Assembly: GCA_002438905.1 (NCBI GenBank)
Contig: DJSA01000132.1
Span: forward strand, 1 to 15,999
DNA from: Bacteroidales bacterium UBA6346
Lineage (GTDB): Bacteria > Bacteroidota > Bacteroidia > Bacteroidales > UBA932
DNA: 15,999 nt
Direction: 5' to 3'
Positions 1 to 7,096 of this stretch are shown piece after piece. The notes under the pieces were generated by a model. It was not told where the DNA came from and did not search any database. It was given only the letters and a program-made list of their open reading frames with translations. The stretch's first letter is position 1. Each line of letters opens with the position of its first letter. A program made the translations under genes and the position numbers.

Positions 1-76
1 TCAAAAGCGGATTTTCCATATTGCATGATGTTAGAAACGCGAGCGCCATGCCCGCCACAAAAAACAAATTTCTCAT
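1..76 (-). CDS. N-terminus of a lipoprotein, cut by the window edge
   Basis: Read leftward from the ATG at 74-76, the first 25 codons give MRNLFFVAGMALAFLTSCNM followed by ENPLL, and the rest lies outside the window. The sequence shows a lipoprotein signal: a short basic N-terminus, a hydrophobic run, and Cys18 after F-L-T-S. A good -7-like box sits about 30 bases upstream (106-113). Product unknown. The residues after the lipidated Cys (N-x-E-N-P-L-L) resemble the start of Bacteroidales M3-family peptidyl-dipeptidases (Dcp), which often begin mature with an NPxL/F stretch, but five residues are far too few to rely on. Signal peptide call is fairly sure; function is a guess. Confidence 0.6.
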   Translation of the reverse strand, partial: MRNLFFVAGMALAFLTSCNMENPLL

Positions 77-105
77 TCCTTTATTATATTACATGTCCCA
101 ACTGA

Positions 106-136
106 CAAAGATACTCAATTTTTCACAACACCTGAA
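106..136 (-). promoter_or_regulatory. Putative Bacteroidales promoter of the edge lipoprotein
   Basis: On the minus strand TATCTTTG (113 to 106) matches the TAnnTTTG -7 box exactly. The -33 position, 20 bases further up, holds only TTC (136-134) in place of TTTG/TTG. Predicted start of transcription is about 20-30 bases before the ATG at 76. Confidence 0.4.
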
Positions 137-491
137 TTCTTGATATGGAGAAAATCCGGCTGCCAGTCAGATTGTAGCGTATGTCAAAACAGCAGCATTC
201 GCTATAGCGGGGCCGGCGCTGACAGCATGTCATGAATTCCGGATTGAAGCCACGATAAAGCAAATCGGAAACACCTATGCTGTCCACGCAGCCTTGCAGC
301 AGCTCTGACAGAACCTTGTAATTCTTAGCCAAGATGTCTAGGACGCGAGCATGGTTTCTCCGCTTCTCTTGGCGAGCCTCGTAATTGTGGTGATTCTTAC
401 ACGAATCACAGCAGTAAAGCCGGTCGGCCCTGCTGCTCGGAACCGGAGTTCCACATTCAATGCATAATCTGTTTTTCTTCGGTCTTTCCAT
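123..491 (-). CDS. Small cysteine-rich zinc-ribbon-like protein, function unknown
   Basis: A 122-residue basic, soluble protein with no signal peptide or membrane segment. The N-terminus has CIEC (residues 10-13) and CCDSCKNHH (27-35), a spacing typical of a treble-clef or zinc-ribbon knuckle, followed by a highly basic helix-like stretch (Arg/Lys-rich, about 40-50). The C-terminal third has more cysteines (C68, C89-C90, C99-C101) and ends in a beta-rich tail. Zinc binding and possible nucleic-acid contact are inferred from the knuckles and basic region only. I recognise this as a type of short uncharacterised protein common in Bacteroidales but cannot name a family. The ATG at 489-491 is the only good start, has a well-placed promoter upstream, and the stop is TGA at 123-125. 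It stands alone, 46 bases upstream of the edge lipoprotein. Confidence 0.75.
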   Translation of the reverse strand: MERPKKNRLCIECGTPVPSSRADRLYCCDSCKNHHNYEARQEKRRNHARVLDILAKNYKVLSELLQGCVDSIGVSDLLYRGFNPEFMTCCQRRPRYSECCCFDIRYNLTGSRIFSISRIQVL

Positions 492-520
492 AACATTGTT
501 CTACGTAATTGACGCAGCCG

Positions 521-552
521 CAAAGTTGAGAACAGGAAATGTAATGAGCAAA
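521..552 (-). promoter_or_regulatory. Putative promoter of the zinc-ribbon-like gene
   Basis: On the minus strand TTTG (552 to 549), a 20-base spacer and CAACTTTG (528 to 521) fit the Bacteroidales TTTG-N19/20-TAnnTTTG pattern with one mismatch in the -7 box. This leaves a leader of about 20-25 bases before the ATG at 491. Confidence 0.5.
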
Positions 553-759
553 TAGCGCTGGCAGAATTACGCCTTTTTGACAAAAGTTTTTCTCTTTTTT
601 GAAATCCGCTCTTTTTTTTATTGATAGGCAACCTTCAAAAAAAATATCGCGACCAATTTCTTTTTTATCATCCACGTCAAAAAAAATTATGTGCTACATA
701 AAGAAAAAGAAAAAACATATAAATTCAGAAATTAATCGGCTTTCCCAAGCGTAAAGGCA

Positions 760-790
760 TTGATGATCAGGATTATTTTTCTGTACTTTG
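760..790 (+). promoter_or_regulatory. Weak candidate promoter for the ssb gene
   Basis: TTG (760-762) followed about 20 bases later by GTACTTTG (783-790) resembles the Bacteroidales -33/-7 pair, but the TA of the -7 box is out of register by one base. It would give a leader of about 90 bases. Confidence 0.3.
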
Positions 791-835
791 CCGAAGCCTG
801 ACGGAACTGACGTCATATACCTCGGGCAACATGTA

Positions 836-857
836 GGCCGGATTCCGGAAATCGGCC
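836..857 (+). promoter_or_regulatory. Hairpin in the ssb leader
   Basis: GGCCG (836-840) pairs with CGGCC (853-857), and ATT (842-844) can continue the stem with AAT (850-852) if G841 bulges, giving an 8-pair stem with loop CCGGA. It lies 31 bases before the ssb start and has no T-run after it, so it is not a terminator. Role unknown. Confidence 0.3.
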
Positions 858-887
858 GCGAACAAATCACTATTATAAATCTGAATT

Positions 888-1220
888 ATGGAAACAATCA
901 ACAAGGTTGAACTGCAGGGAACTGTGGGCAATGTGAGGCTACAGGAAGCCGGAGACAAAAAAGTCATTCACTTCTCACTCGTGACCAACCGGGTGGGCAG
1001 GAACAAGGATGGCGAGAACATCGTTGAGACATGCTGGCATAATGTTGAAGCTTGGGAGGGAAAGAACATCCCCGATCTCGCGAGAATTGGCAAGGGAAGC
1101 AATGTCCATCTATTCGGACGCATACGTTACACCAAATATGTCGGAACGGACAAGATTGAGCGTACGGGCACGGACATCATAGCTTCTAGGCTCGATATGG
1201 TCGATGACGATGTTGCTTAG
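888..1220 (+). CDS. ssb: Short single-stranded-DNA-binding protein
   Basis: A 110-residue protein that is essentially one OB fold of the SSB family. It shows the opening strand INKVELQGTVGNV (residues 4-16), the F-S-L-V-T-N strand (29-34), the aromatic stretch TCWHNVEAWEG (about 48-58), and L-F-G-R-I-R (about 75-80), all typical SSB landmarks. It should coat single-stranded DNA in the cytoplasm during replication or repair. It is shorter than standard bacterial SSBs (about 150-180 aa): the long flexible tail is missing and it ends in D-D-D-V-A instead of the DDDIPF-like tip that recruits partner proteins. It is probably an accessory paralogue rather than the main SSB. The ATG at 888 lies in an AT-rich context without a Shine-Dalgarno, normal for this phylum. 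It is transcribed alone. Confidence 0.88.
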   Translation: METINKVELQGTVGNVRLQEAGDKKVIHFSLVTNRVGRNKDGENIVETCWHNVEAWEGKNIPDLARIGKGSNVHLFGRIRYTKYVGTDKIERTGTDIIASRLDMVDDDVA

Positions 1221-1231
1221 TAAATCTTTCT

Positions 1232-1267
1232 GGAAGCCGCATAATCGGGGAATTGACTGCGGCTTCC
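1232..1267 (+). terminator. Stem-loop after ssb, possible terminator
   Basis: GGAAGCCGCA (1232-1241) is a perfect 10-base inverted repeat of TGCGGCTTCC (1258-1267), with a 16-base loop. It starts 11 bases after the ssb stop. There is no T-tract directly after the stem, so it may stabilise the 3' end or act as a weak or factor-dependent terminator. Confidence 0.45.
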
Positions 1268-1356
1268 GGTTATACAATAGGAAAAGTTCAGGCAATCCCT
1301 CGCTTCTTCAAAAAAAACAAGTGGCACGGACAATGGCCGAAAACAGAGTTTTTTCA

Positions 1357-1364
1357 TAATTTTG
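1357..1364 (+). promoter_or_regulatory. Candidate -7 box of the redox operon
   Basis: TAATTTTG matches TAnnTTTG exactly, about 65 bases before the preferred start of the polyferredoxin gene. A convincing TTTG about 20 bases upstream is absent, so only the -7 half is supported. Confidence 0.4.
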
Positions 1365-1381
1365 CAGTGTTTTTGCAAATC

Positions 1382-1396
1382 TCCGCCCGAGGCGGA
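1382..1396 (+). promoter_or_regulatory. Compact leader hairpin before the polyferredoxin gene
   Basis: TCCGCC (1382-1387), loop CGA, GGCGGA (1391-1396): a perfect 6-pair GC-rich stem with a three-base loop. Its 3' arm runs directly into AAAGG (1396-1400), a possible ribosome-binding purine run, so folding could affect initiation. Regulation is inference. Confidence 0.35.
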
Positions 1397-1428
1397 AAGG
1401 CTATGGCTAACGATTGAAACACAAAGAA

Positions 1429-3006
1429 ATGCTGCGAAAAGTAAGGATTGTCCTCGCGACGGTTTTCTTCATCAGTGTCACGCTCTTGTTGCTTGACTTC
1501 ACGGGAGCGCTTCATGCCTACCTAGGATGGATGGCTAAGATTCAGTTCATTCCAGCGGTTCTTGCGCTGAACTTCTGCATCGTAGCGGGACTGCTGCTGC
1601 TCACGCTGCTGTTCGGGAGGGTCTACTGCTCGGTAATATGCCCACTCGGGGTGATGCAGGACATCATCTCATGGATTCACGGAAGGACAAAGAAAAAGAA
1701 TCTCTACAGATTCAAGTACCGCAAGCCGCTGATGGTGCTGAGGTATGTGGTGCTGGCCGTATTCATAGCCGCGATGGCATTTGGCGTCACGTCAATAGCC
1801 GCACTGATAGCGCCTTACAGTGCATATGGCAGGATTGCAACGGAGTTGTTCGCGCCTGTCTACAGCGGCTGCAACAATCTTCTTGCGATGATTGCAGCGC
1901 ATTTTGACAGCTACGCGTTCTACTCCACCGATGTGTGGATCAAGAGCGTGCCTACATTCATTGCGGCTGTCGTGACGTTCGTGCTGCTGGGAGCCCTTTC
2001 GTGGAAATGGGGAAGAATCTGGTGCAACAGCATCTGCCCCGTCGGTTCGCTGCTCGGGCTCGTGTCCCGCATCAGCTTGTTCGCACCGGTCATTGACGCA
2101 GGCAAATGCCGGAACTGCGGTCTGTGCGAGAGACGCTGCAAGTCGTCCTGCATATACACGCTGAACCACAGGATCGACTACAGCCGCTGTGTGGCGTGCA
2201 TGGACTGCATATCCACCTGCCGCGATGGGGCGATAAAATACAGATTCAGGTACGGAAAGAATCACGTGCCAACGGAAGACGATAGGAACGTGGCCGGGAG
2301 CGCGGCAGTGAATACAGCAGGAATACGCGTCAAGGCCGATGCTCCAGCAAACGGGACAAGGCGTGGATTCATCAAGGGCACAGCCGTAACTCTCGGAACT
2401 ATTGCCGCGGGAGAGGCCATACGCCCAGTTGAAGCCGCCGCGCAGCAGATGAAAGTTGACGGCGGATTTATTACTCTTCCGGAGAAGAAGGCACCGCGCA
2501 GGGAAACGCCGCTCAAGCCGGCCGGTTCCAGAAGTCTGAAGCATTTCACCGACCACTGCATCGCATGCCAGTTGTGCGTCTCCTCCTGCCCCAACAGGGT
2601 ACTGAGACCGTCGACTGCGCTGGAGACGCTGATGCAGCCGGAGATGTCCTACGAAAAGGGCTATTGCCGCCCGGAATGCACAAGATGTTCGTCAGTCTGT
2701 CCGGCAGGAGCAATTGTGGAGGTAAGCCGTGAAGAGAAGTCTTCTATTCAGATAGGGCACGCCACGGTTGATTACAGCCTCTGCGTCGCCGATGCGGAAG
2801 GCGTCAAGTGCGGAAACTGCGCAAGGCACTGTCCTGTCGGGGCCATACGTCTTGTGAAGAAAAATCCGGAAGATCCGGAGTCAGTGCGCATTCCGTCAGT
2901 GGACGAGGAGCGCTGCATCGGTTGCGGAGCCTGCGAGTACAACTGCCCGGTCAGCCCGCTCAGCGCGATTCATGTGGAGGGGCACGCCGTGCATAGGGAA
3001 CTGTAA
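1429..3006 (+). CDS. Membrane polyferredoxin, NapH-NapG-like fusion
   Basis: A 525-residue iron-sulfur membrane protein. The N-terminal half is NapH-like (Fer4_5 type): about four to five hydrophobic segments (roughly residues 5-26, 39-64, 103-129, 172-191), the twin motifs GRVYCSVICPLG (63-74) and GRIWCNSICPVG (195-206), then two ferredoxin clusters around 227-241 and 254-264. A linker follows with a Tat-like stretch TRRGFIKG (310-317) plus a short hydrophobic run. The C-terminal 150 residues carry four more cysteine clusters (377-387, 413-424, 452-468, 496-506), in the order and spacing of NapG. Likely role: passing electrons across the membrane to a periplasmic acceptor, plausibly the next gene's reductase. 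It is not part of a nitrate reductase locus here. Start: ATG 1429 is preferred for its A-rich upstream context and MLRK opening; TTG 1414, five codons upstream, is the alternative. Next gene begins 51 bases downstream. Confidence 0.85.
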   Translation: MLRKVRIVLATVFFISVTLLLLDFTGALHAYLGWMAKIQFIPAVLALNFCIVAGLLLLTLLFGRVYCSVICPLGVMQDIISWIHGRTKKKNLYRFKYRKPLMVLRYVVLAVFIAAMAFGVTSIAALIAPYSAYGRIATELFAPVYSGCNNLLAMIAAHFDSYAFYSTDVWIKSVPTFIAAVVTFVLLGALSWKWGRIWCNSICPVGSLLGLVSRISLFAPVIDAGKCRNCGLCERRCKSSCIYTLNHRIDYSRCVACMDCISTCRDGAIKYRFRYGKNHVPTEDDRNVAGSAAVNTAGIRVKADAPANGTRRGFIKGTAVTLGTIAAGEAIRPVEAAAQQMKVDGGFITLPEKKAPRRETPLKPAGSRSLKHFTDHCIACQLCVSSCPNRVLRPSTALETLMQPEMSYEKGYCRPECTRCSSVCPAGAIVEVSREEKSSIQIGHATVDYSLCVADAEGVKCGNCARHCPVGAIRLVKKNPEDPESVRIPSVDEERCIGCGACEYNCPVSPLSAIHVEGHAVHREL

Positions 3007-3057
3007 ACTTGAAGCACGCCATAAGAATGTAACACGAGCGGATTAAGGGACAAGAAC

Positions 3058-4461
3058 ATGGAAAGAAGAGACTTTATAAAGGTTGCCGGAGCAGCGGCTG
3101 CGGTCGTGGCCACTACAAGGCTCGCTGGCGGATGTGCCACAATGGGTCAAAAGGACAATATTGCGGATGCAAATAACGGCGACGCCGATGGGACAGAAAC
3201 AGGAATGACTTACAGAACCGATCCGAAGACAAGGGAAAAGGTCAGCATTCTCGGCTATGGATGCATGCGTTGGCAGATGATAAAAGACGAGAACGGGAAG
3301 GACGTCATAGACCAAGACTCTGTGAATGAACTCGTTGACTACGCGCTCGCGCACGGGGTGAACTACTTCGACTCGTCACCGGTATATCTTCAGGGACAGA
3401 GCGAGGCGGCTTCGGGACTGGCGCTGAGCCGGCATCCGAGAGAGTCGCACTACATTGCCACCAAGCTGTCCAACTTCAGTGACTGGAGCCGGGAAAACTC
3501 GATGGTGATGTACCGCAGGTCATTTGAAAATTTCCGCACGGACTATCTTGACTACTACCTCCTGCACAGCATCGGGCGCAGCATTGAAGACTTCGAGAAC
3601 AGGTATGTCAAGAACGGCATGCTGGACTTTCTTCTGAAGGAGCGTGAGGCCGGAAGCATAAGGCAACTCGGATATTCCTTTCATGGAAATAGGCAGATGT
3701 TCGACGAGCTGCTGAAAACCCATGATAAATATCACTGGGACTTCATCCAGATTCAGATGAACTACCTCGACTGGTCTCATGCCGACGGCAGAAACTGCAA
3801 CGCTGACCACATGTATGAGGAACTCGATAAGCGCGGGATTCCGGTCATAATCATGGAACCTCTGCGCGGAGGCTCGCTCGCGAAACTGCCGAACCGCATA
3901 GTGGACGAACTCAAGGAAAGGATGCCGGGGGAAAGCGTGGCGTCATGGGCGTTCCGTTTCGCCGGCACTCCTAAGAATGTGCTGACTGTTCTGAGCGGAA
4001 TGACTTATATGGAACATCTCAAGGATAACCTCAGGACCTACTCGCCGCTTGTGCCACTCACCGCGGACGACATTGAATTTCTTGAAAAGGTCGCGGAAAG
4101 CCTGAGCAAATACCCACTTGTCCCGTGCACCGGCTGCCAGTACTGCATGCCTTGCCCCTTCGGAATCGACATTCCAGGCAACTTCAGCCACTACAACAAG
4201 TGCGTGAACGAGGGCTACGCCATTTCCGAACCAGACGAGGACAGCCGCGAATACACCAAAGAGATGAAAGCCTACCGCAAGTCACGCCGCGCCTATCTCG
4301 TAAGTTATGACCGGAGCCTCGAAAAGATCCGCCAAGCAAATCGCTGCATCGGCTGTGGGCAGTGCATGAGCCATTGCCCGCAGGACATCAGGATTCCATC
4401 CGAGCTTCACCGCATTGACAGAATCATCGAAAATCTGCGCAGAACATCGGACATTCTCTGA
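3058..4461 (+). CDS. Tat-signal aldo/keto reductase with C-terminal ferredoxin domain
   Basis: A 467-residue protein. It begins MERRDFIKVAGAAAAVVA, a twin-arginine export signal; Cys26 in L-A-G-G-C may be lipidated, though the box is imperfect. Residues 50-340 are an aldo/keto reductase TIM barrel with the family tetrad in place: Asp105 and Tyr110 (FDSSPVY), Lys136 (IATKLS) and His170 (YYLLHS). The C-terminus has two ferredoxin motifs: C357/C360/C363/C366 followed by Pro, and C430/C433/C436/C440 followed by Pro. Family knowledge suggests NAD(P)H-type chemistry, but export by Tat, which carries folded cofactor-loaded proteins, and attached iron-sulfur clusters suggest it takes electrons from a ferredoxin chain. 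The preceding membrane polyferredoxin is the natural donor. Substrate unknown. The ATG at 3058 follows TAAGGGA (3044-3050), a reasonable ribosome-binding site. Confidence 0.87.
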   Translation: MERRDFIKVAGAAAAVVATTRLAGGCATMGQKDNIADANNGDADGTETGMTYRTDPKTREKVSILGYGCMRWQMIKDENGKDVIDQDSVNELVDYALAHGVNYFDSSPVYLQGQSEAASGLALSRHPRESHYIATKLSNFSDWSRENSMVMYRRSFENFRTDYLDYYLLHSIGRSIEDFENRYVKNGMLDFLLKEREAGSIRQLGYSFHGNRQMFDELLKTHDKYHWDFIQIQMNYLDWSHADGRNCNADHMYEELDKRGIPVIIMEPLRGGSLAKLPNRIVDELKERMPGESVASWAFRFAGTPKNVLTVLSGMTYMEHLKDNLRTYSPLVPLTADDIEFLEKVAESLSKYPLVPCTGCQYCMPCPFGIDIPGNFSHYNKCVNEGYAISEPDEDSREYTKEMKAYRKSRRAYLVSYDRSLEKIRQANRCIGCGQCMSHCPQDIRIPSELHRIDRIIENLRRTSDIL

Positions 4462-4502
4462 ACAGCGTTGCAAGGACTGCCCGAAAGGCATATCATAGGC
4501 AC

Positions 4503-4545
4503 AAAAACGGCGAACCCACTGTCAGACCCACCGCCAATCGTTTTT
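4503..4545. terminator. Weak imperfect stem between convergent genes
   Basis: In the 114-base gap between the convergent reductase and lipocalin-like genes, AAAAACG (4503-4509) pairs with CGTTTTT (4539-4545), and GCG/CGC just inside could extend the stem with a bulge. A-tract on one side and T-tract on the other would allow use from both directions, but the GC core is poor. Confidence 0.25.
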
Positions 4546-4575
4546 ACCCTATCCGGCAACAACACTCCTGTTCAC

Positions 4576-5046
4576 CTACAGCCAATGCACTGTCTCCACC
4601 ACGCCGGAAGACTTGACCTTGCCGAAATCCGAAGCATCATTCCGGACCGATTCCGGAATGGAGGTGCGGACATACACGCAGGCATATTCCTCATCGTTGA
4701 CATATTGTGACAGCGTCATCTTCCCGCTCTCCGAAAACGAAACGAGATAGCCGCTTGACCAGTCCTGTCCATCCGAATAGATGCCGGTGACAGTTTCACC
4801 ATCGTAGGAGTATGTACCGGAATAGCGCTCGAAATGGCCGCCGCCAAGTTTCTGGAAAAGTTCGAACTGTCCATCTGCGAAGCTTATGTAGACCTCAGCC
4901 GAGACTGCAGCGCTGCCGGCATCCTTGCCGTAATAGTTTTCAAGTTTCCATTCGCCCTCAATTTCGGAGGCGACAGTGCGCCCCTTTTCGCAGGCGACTA
5001 TCCCGAGAAGCATCACAAAAATCGAATATATCCGTATCTTCCTCAT
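4576..5046 (-). CDS. Small lipoprotein with lipocalin-like fold
   Basis: A 156-residue protein. MRKIRIYSIFVMLLG followed by I-V-A-C gives a clear lipobox with Cys19 lipidated. The mature part opens with I-E-G-E-W-K-L-E (about 29-36), the G-x-W strand typical of lipocalin-like Bacteroidales lipoproteins, and continues with short beta strands (F-A-D-G-Q-F-E-L-F, Y-S-G-T-Y-S-Y-D-G). Probably a small outer-membrane-anchored beta barrel or sandwich; ligand unknown. It sits 19 bases after the stop of the second subtilase, so the two are probably co-transcribed, and it could act as a protease accessory or inhibitor (inference only). The frame also opens with GTG two codons upstream at 5052, but ATG at 5044-5046 gives the normal signal peptide. 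Last gene of the leftward block. Confidence 0.75.
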   Translation of the reverse strand: MRKIRIYSIFVMLLGIVACEKGRTVASEIEGEWKLENYYGKDAGSAAVSAEVYISFADGQFELFQKLGGGHFERYSGTYSYDGETVTGIYSDGQDWSSGYLVSFSESGKMTLSQYVNDEEYACVYVRTSIPESVRNDASDFGKVKSSGVVETVHWL

Positions 5047-5065
5047 ATTCACGTAATTTTAGGAA

Positions 5066-7096
5066 CTACAACCAAGCTCCGTTAATGGAAATGTCCGGTT
5101 GCACAATCACAGAAACTGTCCTCGTAATCTCCATTCCGCCCATCTGGCTTCCGCTCGCAAGGTTCGAGCCTCCAGCGATTGCCTTTATCCGGAATCGCGC
5201 ACAACCGGACTTTGTCGGATGAATCAGAAGCTTTCCGTATTTCATTGACGGAGCCGCCGCAAGACCGAGAGCCTCAGTGCCGTCATCAAGAGTCTCGACG
5301 GACGTGTAGGTCAGATTACCCGAATTGCTTCCGAAATACTCCGAGACATCCACACGCTGCTCCTCTCCCATCACAGCCAGGACAGAGGGCACGCCGTCCA
5401 TAGCCATGAACAGCCGCCAGGCATCCACTGCACCGGTGCCCATCTTCCCTTTATAGGAAGACAATCTCAACGTGCCGAAATGGTTTCCGACAAGTGTCGT
5501 CTTCGAACCGACACGACCTATCCGGTCATCAATCCCGTTTACAGATGTCAACAGAAGTGACTTGAACTCATCGTTAGCGTAATGATAACCATTTTTCAGC
5601 GCATACGACAAACCGAGAGCCGCGACACCGCTCACATGAGGACAGGCCATTGACGTGCCCTGCATCCAGCCATAGTCCGTCGGGAGATAACCATATGTCT
5701 TCCCGGTTTCTGAATCATAATCCAGCAATTTGTCCGTAGGCAGTGTAGATAGCACCTCGCAGCACTCGCGTTCCTCCCCGCCGGTGTAAAGTTCTCCACC
5801 CGGAGCCGCGATGTTGCAGCCCGGACCATAGTTCGTGTAGTATGTCGGAAGCCCATCGAGTCCGAACGCAGTTACGCTGATGCACTCTTTCAATGCCGCA
5901 GGGTAAGCGGACATCTTGCCCGTGTCATTGCCGGCCGCAACTATGACAAGACCGCCGTCAAGCGCCGGACAATTGGACGTGGCAATAAAATAGCGGATGG
6001 CATCAACCTCCGCACGGCTTTCGGCATAATAGGCATTGTCATTCTTGTAGTCGCCAGACTCCACCCCGAAAGAGCACTGGGCGATGCAGGCACCGTTGTC
6101 GGCAGCATATTTGAAGGCATTGGCAATCATGGCAGTCTCTCCTCCTTCAGTTCCATCGAAAATCTGGCAGGACATGATCTTCACGCCGTCCCCGCTCCCG
6201 GAACCGCCGGCGACTCCGCACACTCCGACACCGTTATTGTTCACCGCAGCCACAGTTCCGGCGACATGCGTTCCATGCCCGACATTACCAAGTGCCGTCC
6301 AATTCAGTTCAGCGGAGTTCTTAACGAAATTCCACCCGTGGAGATCGTTGACATACTTAGTTCCGTTCGTTCCCTTCCGGACCTCGGACGCGCGAGGATT
6401 GTTCCACATATTGGCCGCGAGATCAGGATGGTTGTACTGAACGGCCTCGTCAATCACGGCGACAATCACTTCCGAATTTCCCGCACAAAGGCTCCAGGCC
6501 TGACTCACGTTCACGTCCGCACCGGCGTAAGACTCTGCCACATAGGCACTTCCTTCACGAACCTTTCCATCATTTGCATAGTGCCACTGCTTCGGAAATG
6601 ATGGGTCATTGAACTTCGCCGAAGAAATGCTCTTCGTCACAATCCCTCCGTTCCCGTCGGGAACAAACTGACGAGGCTTCCCTTCATAGCATTTCTTAAC
6701 CCGCACATTGTACTCCACAGTACGTACACGCCCTTCAGAGGCAAGCGCCAAAGCCTTTCCGCGCATGTCAGTTCCCGCCTCAAAGTTCAGTTTGTACCAG
6801 TTTGGAAGCCCGCAGCTCCTTTCCAATTCTTCCTTACCCGGCGTGCTCGGGAACACATTCGTCACAGAAACTGCCCCGCAAGCGTCACGCAGAGCCTCAA
6901 GCTCCTCACCGGAAGCATCCTCGACATAAATCAGAAGCGAGGAGACGTCAGAAGCCCCCCCCAACGGCTCATTCACGATCTTTTCAGCAGCAGCCTCCCG
7001 ACCGCCATCCATCGCATCCGTCCCAGAGAAATCCTCACGGGCACACGAGACGAAAGCCAACAGCATCACTGCCAGGCAAACAAACTCTTTTTTCAT
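5066..7096 (-). CDS. S8 subtilisin-like protease, lipoprotein type
   Basis: A 676-residue secreted serine endopeptidase. The signal MKKEFVCLAVMLLAFVSC points to a lipoprotein (Cys18). Residues about 40-135 are an inhibitor/chaperone-type prodomain as in fervidolysin-like subtilases. The S8 domain (about 165-510) has the full triad: Asp216 (A-V-I-D-E), His274 (GHGTHVAG) and Ser482 (GTSMACPHVSG), plus the oxyanion Asn390 (AAGND). The Asp motif reads D-E-A-V rather than the usual D-T/S-G. A C-terminal beta-rich region (about 565-676) ends without a T9SS sorting domain, so the protein is likely held by its lipid. It shares the FNDPxFPKQWHY entry motif with the subtilase at 8288, so the two look like diverged paralogues. 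Start: ATG 7094-7096 gives the signal; the frame runs five codons further up to 7111. Unusually rich in cysteines. Substrates unknown. Confidence 0.9.
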   Translation of the reverse strand: MKKEFVCLAVMLLAFVSCAREDFSGTDAMDGGREAAAEKIVNEPLGGASDVSSLLIYVEDASGEELEALRDACGAVSVTNVFPSTPGKEELERSCGLPNWYKLNFEAGTDMRGKALALASEGRVRTVEYNVRVKKCYEGKPRQFVPDGNGGIVTKSISSAKFNDPSFPKQWHYANDGKVREGSAYVAESYAGADVNVSQAWSLCAGNSEVIVAVIDEAVQYNHPDLAANMWNNPRASEVRKGTNGTKYVNDLHGWNFVKNSAELNWTALGNVGHGTHVAGTVAAVNNNGVGVCGVAGGSGSGDGVKIMSCQIFDGTEGGETAMIANAFKYAADNGACIAQCSFGVESGDYKNDNAYYAESRAEVDAIRYFIATSNCPALDGGLVIVAAGNDTGKMSAYPAALKECISVTAFGLDGLPTYYTNYGPGCNIAAPGGELYTGGEERECCEVLSTLPTDKLLDYDSETGKTYGYLPTDYGWMQGTSMACPHVSGVAALGLSYALKNGYHYANDEFKSLLLTSVNGIDDRIGRVGSKTTLVGNHFGTLRLSSYKGKMGTGAVDAWRLFMAMDGVPSVLAVMGEEQRVDVSEYFGSNSGNLTYTSVETLDDGTEALGLAAAPSMKYGKLLIHPTKSGCARFRIKAIAGGSNLASGSQMGGMEITRTVSVIVQPDISINGAWL

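Larger units (their letters stand above)
492..887. other. AT-rich divergent intergenic region
   Basis: 396 bases between the leftward zinc-ribbon gene and the rightward ssb gene. It holds a probable leftward promoter (521-552) and a weaker rightward one (about 760-790). The middle (about 570-720) is dense in A and T homopolymers of 6-9 bases on both strands, including an 8-base inverted pair TTTTTGAC (574-581) and GTCAAAAA (676-683), about 94 bases apart. No open frame there looks coding and no RNA gene was recognised. The A/T tracts may simply be bent or insulating DNA. Confidence 0.5.

Noticed and set aside
574..683. Inverted A/T repeats in the divergent gap as a possible insertion-element remnant
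   Set aside because: The arms are only 8 bases of near-homopolymer with no target duplication or transposase fragment; such pairs are expected in AT-rich DNA.
1792..2556. 254-codon open frame on the minus strand
   Set aside because: Antisense shadow of the polyferredoxin gene, whose cysteine clusters are unmistakable.
4468..4710. 80-codon plus-strand frame after the reductase gene
   Set aside because: It runs antisense into the lipocalin-like gene and its translation shows no protein-like pattern.
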